This document shows positions 1-6,426 of a DNA stretch of 7,509 nucleotides, piece after piece. The stretch lies in contig JAHEEH010000076.1 of assembly GCA_024640835.1 (NCBI GenBank), forward strand, positions 1 to 7,509. Direction: 5' to 3'. Position 1 is the first letter of the stretch. Every line of letters starts with the position of its first letter. The DNA is from Bacteroidota bacterium. Its GTDB lineage: Bacteria; Bacteroidota; Rhodothermia; Rhodothermales; UBA10348. The translations under genes and the position numbers were made by a program. Below the pieces are notes generated by a model. The model was not told the origin of the DNA. It saw nothing but the letters and a program-made list of their open reading frames with translations, and did not search any database.

Positions 1-106
1 GCTCCGTCATCCGGGCCACGTCCACGGCAATCGCGGGGTCGGCCATCAGCAAGCTCACCTCGCGGTGGCGCTCGAGAAGGGCGTCGAGAACTCGTTCGGC
101 TATCAT
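1..106 (-). CDS. prfA: Peptide chain release factor 1 (RF1), N-terminal fragment
   Basis: RF1 recognises UAA and UAG in the ribosomal A site and triggers peptide release. Only the first 35 codons are present; the gene continues past position 1 of the window. The readable peptide begins MIAERVLDALLERHREV and continues with a MADPAIAVD stretch. This matches the RF1 N-terminal helix pattern, as in the E. coli protein with its LEALHERHEEVQALL segment followed by a D-x-x-x-I-A-D turn. The GGQ and PxT motifs lie outside the window. The start is the ATG at 106-104. The same frame is open back to the TAG of the upstream gene (181-179) but offers no earlier ATG, GTG or TTG. No clear Shine-Dalgarno precedes the start. 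It lies 72 nt after the DAHP-synthase-like gene and is probably co-transcribed with it. RF2 was considered but its N-terminus fits less well. Confidence 0.8.
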   Translation of the reverse strand, partial: MIAERVLDALLERHREVSLLMADPAIAVDVARMTE

Positions 107-178
107 CTTCGGTGCGTAGGGAGCACCATGAACGCGGCGTTCGGCATCCGGGTTCGGGCTTCCGGCCGGACCGGTCCG

Positions 179-1096
179 CTAGGCTGCGGCCGCCGCGACG
201 GCCCTGAGCCTGGCGGCCTCGTCCCCGAGTCCCGACGCGTCGGGCTCCCCCTTTCGATGCGGAAGGGCCAGCACGATGCCTCTCGCGCCGGCCGCGACGG
301 CCGCACAGGCCGCCGCGTGCGCCATCGTCGGATCGGCGATCGAGCGTCCGGGATCCGCCAGCACGGGAAGGCGCGTCCGAACCACCGCGAACACCAGGGC
401 CGCGATGTCCGGTGCGAGAGAGCGCGCCGGATCCAGGCTCCTCGAGCCCGAATCACAGAGCGCGACGTCGGCACATCCCGCGTCCAGCAGTCCGTCCGCG
501 GCAAGGAGCCACTCCTCGACCGTGGAGCCGGGAGCCCGATCCAGGACGACCGGCGCCCCGAGGGCCGCGATACGGTGCCGAAGCTCCCCCTCGAACATGG
601 CGGTCCCGGTGAGGCGCCACCCCGCGGGTCGAATCTCCCCGCCCGGCAGCCCGGCGCCATGCGCGACTTCCAGGAGCACCGGAAGCCGGGACTCCGCGAC
701 GGCCACGAGGCCGCCCGAGGACGGCACGCACACCGCGTCCGCGCCGGCGTCCGAGACCGAAGCGAGGACGTCCGGACGGAGGTCGGCCTCCGTGAGAGAT
801 ACCACGATGCCCACGCGTCCGGAGCCGAATTCCTTCCCGCCGATCCGCCAGGCGGGCGCGGGTTTCCCGGCGGTCCGGAGCACCCGCTCGAACGGCTCGG
901 TGACCCGGTGCACGGCCTCGACGCCTTCGAGCGAGGCGATGTGGCGGATGTCGAAGCCCGGCTTCGATCCGATGGCTCCGATGACCGTGCGCTGCAGTCC
1001 GCTCGACCGGTGCACGTCGAAGCCGAAATCGTTCAGCCGGTCGATCACGGCATGGACCTGCGCCTCTCCGGCGCCCGAGCGCATGACGATGACCAT
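179..1096 (-). CDS. DAHP-synthase-like protein, probable catalytically inactive paralogue
   Basis: The 305-residue protein resembles Thermotoga-type 3-deoxy-7-phosphoheptulonate synthase (first step of the shikimate pathway) with its N-terminal ferredoxin-like regulatory domain. Residues 1-72 match that domain closely (MVIVMRSG, LQRTVIGAIG, ASLEGVEAVHRV). The barrel can still be followed (STVEEWLLAADGLLDAG at 191-207, LPVLADP at 243-249, AAVAAGARGIVL at 265-276), but the catalytic motifs are gone. The GPCS metal-cysteine segment is replaced around 97-103. The RGGAYKPRTSPY loop is absent, which accounts for most of the 33-residue shortfall against about 338. The Lys of LLKRG is Asp186. The metal His of DPSHS is Arg251. 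The Glu and His of VEVHP are Leu276 and Leu278. I infer a non-enzymatic role, perhaps aromatic amino acid sensing. The frame is intact, so it is not an obvious pseudogene. A GGAGG lies 8 nt before the start, and tyrS ends 20 nt upstream. Confidence 0.8.
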   Translation of the reverse strand: MVIVMRSGAGEAQVHAVIDRLNDFGFDVHRSSGLQRTVIGAIGSKPGFDIRHIASLEGVEAVHRVTEPFERVLRTAGKPAPAWRIGGKEFGSGRVGIVVSLTEADLRPDVLASVSDAGADAVCVPSSGGLVAVAESRLPVLLEVAHGAGLPGGEIRPAGWRLTGTAMFEGELRHRIAALGAPVVLDRAPGSTVEEWLLAADGLLDAGCADVALCDSGSRSLDPARSLAPDIAALVFAVVRTRLPVLADPGRSIADPTMAHAAACAAVAAGARGIVLALPHRKGEPDASGLGDEAARLRAVAAAAA

Positions 1097-1104
1097 GGCG
1101 AATC

Positions 1105-1109
1105 CCTCC
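1105..1109 (-). promoter_or_regulatory. Shine-Dalgarno for the DAHP-synthase-like gene
   Basis: On the minus strand the sequence reads GGGGAGGGAT, with GGAGG ending 8 nt before the ATG at 1096. It is one of the clearest ribosome binding sites in the window. It fixes the start codon and indicates that this degenerate paralogue is still under selection to be translated. Confidence 0.6.
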
Positions 1110-1116
1110 CCGGTAG

Positions 1117-2433
1117 TCAGCGGATCTTGACGAGCCGATAGTTCTTCTTTCCCTTCCTCAGCACGAGTAGGCTGCCTTCGACCGCCGCGTCGATCCCGAT
1201 CTTCGCCTGCTCATCCCCCACGCGTCGGTTGTTGACGAAAACGCCGCCCGACCGGACCAGGCGGCGGGCCTCTCCCCTGGACGCCGTAAGCCCCGAGTCG
1301 GCCAACAGGTCGATGATGCCGATCCCGTCGCCCGCAAACGCGTCCGCGGCCAGGTCCGAGGAGGGCACGTCGTCGAACACGTCGAGCAGGTCCTCGGCCG
1401 ACAGCTCGTCCAGCTCGCCGCCGAACAATACCTCGGCCGCACGCTCCGCCCGCCGCGTCTCCGCCTCGCCGTGCACGAGCGTCGTCACCTCGGTCGCCAG
1501 CGCTCTCTGGGCCTCCCGCCGCTCGGGATGCTCGGCGACGGACGCCGCCAGGGCGTCGATCTCCCCGCGATCCATCCAGGTGAAGTACTTCAGGTACGGG
1601 ACGACGTCACGGTCGTCCGTGTTCAGCCAGAACTGGTGGAAGCGGTACGGGGAGGTGCGCTCCCGGTCGAGCCAGACCGTCCCCGACTCGGTCTTTCCGA
1701 ACTTGGTGCCCACGGCGTTGGTCACCAGCGGAAACACCATGCCGTGCACGCGCGCGCCGCGCATCCTCCGGATGAGATCCGAGCCGGCAAGGATGTTGCC
1801 CCACTGATCGCTTCCTCCCATCTGCAGGCCGCATCCGTACCGGTCGTGGAGCACCAGGAAATCGTACGCCTGGAGCATCATGTACGTGAACTCGGTGTAC
1901 GATATCCCGTCCTCGGACTCCAGTCGACGCTTCACGGACTCCTTGGCCAGCATGTAGTTGACCGTGAAATGCTTGCCCGTGTCCCGGAGGAAGTCGACCA
2001 GTCTCAGATTCCCCAGCCAGTCCAGGTTGTTCACGATGCGCGCCGGGTTGCCCACGGCGTCGAAGTCCAGGAAGCGCTCGAGCTGCCCCCGGATGCCCTG
2101 CAGGTTTTCCTCCACCTGGGCCGCATCCAGGAGGCGTCGTTCCGCCGTCTTGCCGCTCGGATCTCCGATCAGGCCGGTGCCCCCGCCGACGATGGCGATG
2201 GGCGAGTGACCGCAGCGCTGCAGGCGAGCCAGGCCCATGATCGGGAGCAGCGAGCCCACATGCAGGCTGGATGCGGTCGGATCGAAGCCGACGTACGCGG
2301 TGACCCGCTCCCGGCGGAGCACCTCGTCGAGCCCCGGTGTGGTGTCGAACACCATCCCCCGCCACAGAAGATCGGCGTGCAGGTCTCCGGAGGGCGGATC
2401 GGCGACGGGCGGTCTGTCGGTCTCGGACGTCAT
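1117..2433 (-). CDS. tyrS: Tyrosyl-tRNA synthetase
   Basis: Cytoplasmic class I synthetase that charges tRNA-Tyr with tyrosine using ATP. The 438-residue protein is full length for the bacterial TyrRS family. Visible motifs are YVGFDPTA at 47-54, the HIGH-type signature HVGS at 58-61, the tyrosine/adenylate-pocket helix YMMLQAYDF at 184-192, GGSDQWGN at 206-213, and KFGKT at 244-248 as the KMSKS-loop equivalent. A C-terminal S4 RNA-binding domain covers about 372-436 (SRGEARRLVRSGGVFVNN). The KFGK form of the KMSKS loop marks the common bacterial TyrS subtype rather than the TyrZ type. The start gives about 20 extra residues before the usual LLWRG beginning. No strong Shine-Dalgarno is visible, so a slightly later start is possible. 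It follows lptB by 66 nt and precedes the DAHP-synthase-like gene by 20 nt, probably in the same operon. No T-box leader is visible in the gap. Confidence 0.97.
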   Translation of the reverse strand: MTSETDRPPVADPPSGDLHADLLWRGMVFDTTPGLDEVLRRERVTAYVGFDPTASSLHVGSLLPIMGLARLQRCGHSPIAIVGGGTGLIGDPSGKTAERRLLDAAQVEENLQGIRGQLERFLDFDAVGNPARIVNNLDWLGNLRLVDFLRDTGKHFTVNYMLAKESVKRRLESEDGISYTEFTYMMLQAYDFLVLHDRYGCGLQMGGSDQWGNILAGSDLIRRMRGARVHGMVFPLVTNAVGTKFGKTESGTVWLDRERTSPYRFHQFWLNTDDRDVVPYLKYFTWMDRGEIDALAASVAEHPERREAQRALATEVTTLVHGEAETRRAERAAEVLFGGELDELSAEDLLDVFDDVPSSDLAADAFAGDGIGIIDLLADSGLTASRGEARRLVRSGGVFVNNRRVGDEQAKIGIDAAVEGSLLVLRKGKKNYRLVKIR

Positions 2434-2499
2434 GGATCGGTGGATGGCGGAGCCTCGAATCGGAGCGTGGTCAGACCCGGTGCCGGGGAAGGCGGTTCC

Positions 2500-3570
2500 T
2501 CAGCGGTAGCGTTCGAGCGTAAACTTCTCGCCGAGGTACCGCTTCCGGACCTCCGGATCGGCCGCCAGCGATTCGGCGGTGCCCGCCTTCAGGATACGCC
2601 CCTCGAAGAGCAGGTACGCCCGGTCGGTGATGGCGAGCGTCTCGCGCACGTTGTGGTCGGTGATCAGGACGCCTATCCCGCGGGCCTTGAGGCCGGCGAC
2701 GATCGCCTGGATGTCCTCCACCGCGATCGGATCCACCCCGGCGAACGGCTCGTCCAGCAGGAAGAACTTTGGGCGCGCCGCGAGCGCGCGGGCGATCTCG
2801 GTCCTGCGCCGCTCTCCCCCGGAGAGCATGTACCCGCGGGATCGACGAACCCGTTCCAGGCCGAACTCCCCGATCAGGGCGTCGGCCCGCTCCGAGCGGT
2901 CCGCCTTCGAAAGGCCCTGGTATTCGAGCACGGCCTCCAGGTTCTGCTCCACGGTGAGGTGGCTGAAGATGGACGCTTCCTGCGCCAGGTAGCCGATGCC
3001 ACGGCGGGCGCGCTCGTACATCGGAAGGGTGGTCAGGTCGGTCTCGTCCAGGAACACGCGGCCCCGATCCGGTCGGGCGAGCCCGATGATCATGTAGAAC
3101 GTCGTGGTCTTGCCCGCGCCGTTGGGACCCAGCAATCCCACGATCTCGCCCTGGCGGACTTCGAGCGATACCGCGCGGACCACCGATCGCTTGCGGTACC
3201 GCTTCACCAGGTCCTCCGCCCGCAGCACGGCGGCATCGGCGGCGGGACCGATCCTCGTCCCCCCTCCCGCGGACATGGCCCACTCCGATGCGCGCAGCCG
3301 TTCGGCCAGGTGGACGAAATCCGGATCCGCCTCTTCGAGGGAGGGAAGCGCCGATCCCGGAGGGCTCTGAGGCACGAGGCGCTGGACCCTCCGCCAGGCA
3401 TCGGCCGCCTCCTCGTCCCGCTGCAGGGACTCGTAGGCCTGCGCGAGCAGCACGTGCGCCATGATGTAGGTCGGAACCAGCGCCACGACCTCCTTCAGGA
3501 CGGGCACCGCGGACGCCGGGTCACCGCGCTTGAAATGCTCGAGGGCCTGCTCGATCTCGACAATCGGCAT
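2500..3570 (-). CDS. lptB: LptB ATPase of the LPS export transporter, with N-terminal TPR extension
   Basis: LptB is the cytoplasmic ATPase that, with LptF and LptG, pulls lipopolysaccharide from the inner membrane into the LptC-LptA bridge. Residues from about 115 form a complete LptB: Walker A GPNGAGKT at 148-155, Q-loop in YLAQEASIF (Gln197), signature LSGGERRR at 249-256, Walker B FFLLDEP at 269-275, and switch His306 in [10 protein letters not shown]. The YLxQEASIF and DHNVRETL strings are typical of LptB and separate it from the related LivF/LivG ATPases. The protein has 356 residues rather than about 240. Residues 1-68 look like one and a half to two TPR repeats ([21 protein letters not shown], then [22 protein letters not shown]), followed by a linker. 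An internal ATG at codon 99 (position 3276) has GGAG 6 nt upstream and could give a normal-sized LptB. The outer start lacks a clear ribosome site. lptF, lptG and lptD are not in the window. Confidence 0.93.
   Translation of the reverse strand: MPIVEIEQALEHFKRGDPASAVPVLKEVVALVPTYIMAHVLLAQAYESLQRDEEAADAWRRVQRLVPQSPPGSALPSLEEADPDFVHLAERLRASEWAMSAGGGTRIGPAADAAVLRAEDLVKRYRKRSVVRAVSLEVRQGEIVGLLGPNGAGKTTTFYMIIGLARPDRGRVFLDETDLTTLPMYERARRGIGYLAQEASIFSHLTVEQNLEAVLEYQGLSKADRSERADALIGEFGLERVRRSRGYMLSGGERRRTEIARALAARPKFFLLDEPFAGVDPIAVEDIQAIVAGLKARGIGVLITDHNVRETLAITDRAYLLFEGRILKAGTAESLAADPEVRKRYLGEKFTLERYR
3283..3286 (-). promoter_or_regulatory. Possible internal Shine-Dalgarno for a short LptB form
   Basis: GGAG on the minus strand lies 6 nt before the in-frame ATG at 3276-3274 (codon 99 of the fusion), at the junction between the TPR part and the ATPase domain. 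The annotated start at 3570 has no comparable site. This raises the possibility of a second, conventional-length LptB made from the same gene. It may also be chance in GC-rich coding sequence. Confidence 0.3.
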
Positions 3571-3600
3571 GTTCGACGGTTCCGGACGATGAGGACTGGT

Positions 3601-5013
3601 CTAGCGGAGAACGGGCGGCGCCGCACAGCCTGCGGCGTCCAGCCTGCATCGGACCGTAAGGTAGCGCGTGCGGAGCGGTTCCGCGTCCGGCCGGAGGTCC
3701 GGATGCCACGATACGCCCTCCAGCCGCAGGCTCCCGTCGACGAGGGAAGCAGGGTAGTACGTGCCCTCGACCCCCTCGAAGATGCGGATGTCCGTGACGG
3801 AATCCCCGTCCAGATCCAGAACGATCCGGTCCCCGGAGGCCTTGACGGCTCCGGCGTCGGGCCGCTCGGCCGACTCCATGTGATACAGGGCCTCGGCGTT
3901 GGACCGAACCGTGAGGGTGCGGAGGCTGTCCTGCTCGAACAGGCCTTCCATACGTCGTCCCCTGAGCTGCTGCATCGGGGCCGATGCCGAGTCGCGGAGC
4001 GCGAGCCGGGCCGAACCCTCCACCCGGAGCGTATCCAGGGTGTCGTTCCTCCCCGTGACGCGCAGCGAATCGCCCTGGACCTGCGCATTTCCGAACCAGG
4101 CCGTAGGCGATCCGAAGAACCGCGTCTCCCGCAGGTCTCCGCGGATTCCGTACGTCACGGAGTCGGCGACGGCCGCGAATCCCGATCCCACGATGTGCAC
4201 CGAGTCCACGGCCGAGATCGTTTCCACCGAATCGGCCCGGATGAAGTCGATCCGTCCCGAACGGATCCACAGGGAGTCGACCCCCGTCGAGTCCGTGGAC
4301 ACGCGAAGGAGCAGCACGTCGCCCGTCACGCTGCTCCGACCGGACGCTTCGTCATCCACCGTGTGGTCTCCCGTCACCCAGGTGACGATCTCGCGACCGC
4401 GACCGGGTTCGCGCCGCTCGATGACGACGCCCGACCACGCCTCGGCGAACCGGCTCTCGCGGAGGTACACCACGGAATCTGCGGCCATCCGGAGGCTGTC
4501 CTGCTCCAGGTGCACGTCGTCTGCGAACCGGGCCCGGCCCTCCCCGGTCCAGTACGATCCCGTCCGGCTCCTGAGCAGCGACGTCGAATCCCGCAGCGTG
4601 ACGCCGGCCCTGAAATCGGCCCGCTTCGCCCTCGTGTCGTAGTCCCCCTCCGGCGCGAGCACGACGACGTCCCCGTCGCCCAGGCGCACGGCTCCGGTCG
4701 CCCGTCCGAATTTCGCGTTCCGGTCGTAGCGGACGCGGTCGGCCGTCAGCGTGTCGCCCTCGTCCACGATGCGCACCCGGTCCTCGAACAGGAAGATGCC
4801 CCTGCCCTCGCTGATGACCCGGTCCGCCGTAACCGTCGACGTCTCGTCTCGAAGCGTGACATCGAAGCACTCCTGGCGGCTGCCGCCCCGCGTCTCGCAG
4901 AGTCGCGCCTCCAGACCGACCCGGCGGACGGCGCTCGAATCCACATCCTGCGCGCCGGCCGGCGAGGCTCCGGCTGCGGCCAGGAACAGGGTGAGCACGA
5001 GAGGGCGAATCAT
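3601..5013 (-). CDS. OstA/LptA-like periplasmic LPS-transport protein
   Basis: Probable periplasmic bridge protein that carries lipopolysaccharide from LptC towards the outer-membrane LptD. The start chosen is the ATG at 5013, which overlaps the lptC stop as ATGA. It opens a signal peptide (MIRPLVLTLFLAAAGASPAGA, about 21 residues), whereas the longer open frame begins with an Arg-rich stretch that does not look like a leader. GGAGG lies 10 nt upstream. The mature part is rich in short beta-strand repeats of the OstA/jellyroll type, such as VTADRVISEG, DTLTADRVRYDRN, DSLRMAADSVVYL and AVADSVTYGIRGD. Its 470 residues compare with about 185 for E. coli LptA, so it resembles the larger OstA-like proteins of FCB-type bacteria. 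Four cysteines occur only near the two ends (39, 49, 456, 463). It lacks a visible LptD-type C-terminal barrel. Gene context next to lptC and lptB supports the role; the exact subfamily is uncertain. Confidence 0.82.
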   Translation of the reverse strand: MIRPLVLTLFLAAAGASPAGAQDVDSSAVRRVGLEARLCETRGGSRQECFDVTLRDETSTVTADRVISEGRGIFLFEDRVRIVDEGDTLTADRVRYDRNAKFGRATGAVRLGDGDVVVLAPEGDYDTRAKRADFRAGVTLRDSTSLLRSRTGSYWTGEGRARFADDVHLEQDSLRMAADSVVYLRESRFAEAWSGVVIERREPGRGREIVTWVTGDHTVDDEASGRSSVTGDVLLLRVSTDSTGVDSLWIRSGRIDFIRADSVETISAVDSVHIVGSGFAAVADSVTYGIRGDLRETRFFGSPTAWFGNAQVQGDSLRVTGRNDTLDTLRVEGSARLALRDSASAPMQQLRGRRMEGLFEQDSLRTLTVRSNAEALYHMESAERPDAGAVKASGDRIVLDLDGDSVTDIRIFEGVEGTYYPASLVDGSLRLEGVSWHPDLRPDAEPLRTRYLTVRCRLDAAGCAAPPVLR

Positions 5014-5573
5014 TCCTCGTCGACCTCCAGGACACCGCTCACGTTCGACAGCTGGACCTCTTCCAGCCCCTCGTCGGCCAGCAGGCCGTATCCCTCGCCG
5101 TCGAAGTCGTCCGAATGGATGCGGGCGAACCCGGGAGTGGAGACCGTTCGCGTCGCGTCGTCCCATTCCAGGTACTCCGACTCCAGCCGGCGTCCGTTCT
5201 CGGCGTCGACGATCACGTTGCCCACCGCCTCCATCCTCTGGTCCTCCGCGTACCAGTACAGCCTGTCCGCCCGGACCACGGCCGTCGTGTCGCCCTCTTC
5301 ACCATAGACGACGGCGATCACGCGCTTCGAATCCGGGTCCTCCGTTCCGCTCATCAGGACGAACGCGCTGTCGCCGCGCTCGTACGAGGCCTGGTACGCC
5401 GAGCGGATCTCGAGGCGGGGTACCCCGGCGGCGGACAGCACCAGGTGGGCATTCCACGTCTCCTGCCGGGGGGAATCCTCCCCGCGGACGGTCTCCATGG
5501 ACACGGGAACCGCGCGGCGCTCGCACGCGGAGAGCGCCAGGACCGGGCACAGGATGAAAGGGAATACGCGCAC
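5010..5573 (-). CDS. lptC: LptC-like LPS export protein, predicted lipoprotein
   Basis: LptC accepts lipopolysaccharide from the LptBFG transporter at the inner membrane and passes it to LptA. The 187-residue length is normal for the family. The N-terminus is a short lipoprotein leader, MRVFPFILCPVLALSAC, with lipobox LSAC and acylated Cys17, instead of the uncleaved transmembrane helix of the E. coli protein. The C-terminal half has the LptC-type beta pattern: ADRLYWYAEDQRMEAVGNV at 102-120, LESEYLEWDD at 130-139, then HSDDFDGEGYGLLAD at 153-167. The start is a GTG at 5573-5571, 1 nt after the TGA of the preceding gene, with GGAG 7 nt upstream inside that gene. Its own stop overlaps the next start as ATGA. 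Both junctions point to translational coupling in one operon with the OstA-like gene and lptB. Confidence 0.87.
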   Translation of the reverse strand: MRVFPFILCPVLALSACERRAVPVSMETVRGEDSPRQETWNAHLVLSAAGVPRLEIRSAYQASYERGDSAFVLMSGTEDPDSKRVIAVVYGEEGDTTAVVRADRLYWYAEDQRMEAVGNVIVDAENGRRLESEYLEWDDATRTVSTPGFARIHSDDFDGEGYGLLADEGLEEVQLSNVSGVLEVDEE

Positions 5574-5574
5574 G

Positions 5575-6267
5575 TCAGATCTCCGTGGACTCCGACGACC
5601 GGAGAATCGCCGTCCGGACGCGGACGTTCCCGCCGCAGGTCGCGATGAGCGAGGCGAATTGCTCCACCGCCGAATGAAGCCGGTCGTGGAATCCGGTCGC
5701 CGGCGCGTAGAGCAGGGCCACCACGTGCGTGGAGGAGTCGTCCGTCTTCGTGGCGAGACAGTCCTTGACCGGGTTCACGATGGGCTCTCCCCGCCCTCCC
5801 GCGCCGTGAATCCGCGCACCGAGCAGCAGATCCTCGAGGTCGATCTCCTGGCCGGCGGCGTTGAAGACATACGCCTCGCCGGCGGTCCCGAGCCGTACGA
5901 GGAACCGGCCCGTGCCGGCACGCTCCGCGTCCCAGACCGAAATCGGGACGAGAAAGGCCGCACTGACCACGTTGCACACGTCGACCGGGGCGTTGATCCG
6001 GGGAAACGCCCCCTCGGCGATCGCCCTCAGCAGGTACTCCGATGCCGGCTTGCCGCGCCCGGTCGGCTTGTATCGCCCGTTCCGGAGCATGTCTCGGACG
6101 GCCGATCGCATCGACTCGTCATCCGGTGACAGCGCGGACGAGCGCGCTTCCAGCGTCTCCGCCACCGCGGACTCCAGTGCGACCGGACGCGAGAGCGGGT
6201 CCACGCCTTCCGCGTGGACGACTCCGATCGCAGCGGAGACGGCCTGGTCGATTGCCACGTGAATCAT
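5575..6267 (-). CDS. Solo B3/B4 domain protein (PheRS beta-subunit editing-type fold)
   Basis: The 230-residue protein consists mainly of a B3/B4 domain, the fold that in the phenylalanyl-tRNA synthetase beta subunit holds the site for removing mischarged tyrosine from tRNA-Phe. The family signature is clear: VRDMLRNGRYKPTGRGKPASEYLLRA at about 57-82, a DVCNVVSAAFLVPISVWD stretch at 96-113, and VNPVKDCLATKTDDSSTHVVALLYAP at 164-189. No aminoacylation or anticodon-binding domains are present, so it is a stand-alone member (COG3382 type). The function of most of these is not established; deacylation of mischarged tRNA is an inference from the fold. The start is the ATG at 6267. An ATG further upstream (6293) runs into a stop at once. 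No good ribosome site is visible. It is the first gene of the minus-strand run and ends 1 nt before lptC. Confidence 0.85.
   Translation of the reverse strand: MIHVAIDQAVSAAIGVVHAEGVDPLSRPVALESAVAETLEARSSALSPDDESMRSAVRDMLRNGRYKPTGRGKPASEYLLRAIAEGAFPRINAPVDVCNVVSAAFLVPISVWDAERAGTGRFLVRLGTAGEAYVFNAAGQEIDLEDLLLGARIHGAGGRGEPIVNPVKDCLATKTDDSSTHVVALLYAPATGFHDRLHSAVEQFASLIATCGGNVRVRTAILRSSESTEI
5581..5584 (-). promoter_or_regulatory. Shine-Dalgarno supporting the GTG start of lptC
   Basis: GGAG on the minus strand, 7 nt before the GTG at 5573, within the last codons of the B3/B4 gene. It supports the non-ATG start and coupling of lptC translation to the upstream gene. Confidence 0.5.
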
Positions 6268-6310
6268 CGGAACCGGCGGCAGAAGCGCCCCATGGAAGAG
6301 ACAGGGTTTC

Positions 6311-6316
6311 TATATT
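6311..6316 (+). promoter_or_regulatory. Candidate -10 element, plus strand
   Basis: TATATT differs from the TATAAT consensus at one position and stands out in GC-rich surroundings. No good -35 hexamer lies at the expected distance. If used, RNA would start just before the 6324-6392 inverted repeats, giving a structured leader of about 150 nt ahead of the STAS gene or a separate small RNA. Confidence 0.2.
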
Positions 6317-6323
6317 CGGGACC

Positions 6324-6392
6324 GTGCTGCGCGGGCCTGGTCCCGGTTGGGTGGCAGCACCGCAAACCGTTCCCAAACGGCCAATTCGGTGC
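6324..6392. repeat. Overlapping inverted repeats able to form alternative stems
   Basis: GTGCTGC at 6324-6330 is perfectly complementary to GCAGCAC at 6354-6360, enclosing a small CGGG/CCCG stem (6332-6335 with 6342-6345). GCACCG at 6357-6362 can instead pair with CGGTGC at 6387-6392, enclosing CCGTT/AACGG (6367-6371 with 6376-6380, loop CCCA). The two large stems share bases 6357-6360, so they exclude each other. On the plus strand the second stem is followed by the T-rich ATTTCTGATTCTTT. This could be a leader switch or a small structured RNA, or simply GC-rich repeats. Which strand matters is unknown. Confidence 0.4.
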
Positions 6393-6426
6393 ATTTCTGA
6401 TTCTTTAGTTCCCCAACCCGGCGTCG

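Noticed and set aside
179..1096. Pseudogene status for the DAHP-synthase-like gene
   Set aside because: There is no frameshift or internal stop, the ribosome site is strong, and beta/alpha-barrel patterning is kept. Loss is focused on catalytic motifs, which fits a repurposed protein better than decay.
65..1141. Plus-strand open frames opposite the DAHP-synthase-like gene
   Set aside because: They are Arg/Pro/Ser-rich, low-complexity translations without motifs. The minus-strand frame has family similarity along its length, so these are GC-driven shadows.
2434..2499. Possible T-box or attenuator ahead of tyrS
   Set aside because: The gap is only 66 nt, holds at most a 4-bp CCCG/CGGG hairpin, and lacks T-box landmarks or a terminator T-tract.
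5014..5166. Longer N-terminus for the OstA-like protein, starting at 5166
   Set aside because: The extra 51 residues are an Arg/Gly-rich shadow of lptC. The start at 5013 gives a clean signal peptide, a GGAGG upstream and an ATGA overlap with lptC.
1471..5307. A plus-strand open frame of about 1278 codons, antisense to tyrS, lptB, the OstA-like gene and part of lptC
   Set aside because: Its codons line up exactly opposite those of tyrS, lptB and the OstA-like gene, so it could only stop where those genes use TTA, CTA or TCA, all rare at this GC content. The translation is rich in Arg, His, Val and Gly with no recognisable domain, while the minus-strand genes show clear family motifs.
6322..6410. 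Possible SRP RNA, because CCGTGCT at 6322-6328 and the CCGCAA...CCAATTC stretch loosely recall the 5' domain of large bacterial SRP RNAs
   Set aside because: The invariant core with GGAAGG and AGCAGC tetraloop-side sequence is absent from the gap on both strands, and there is not enough room for a full molecule before the STAS gene.
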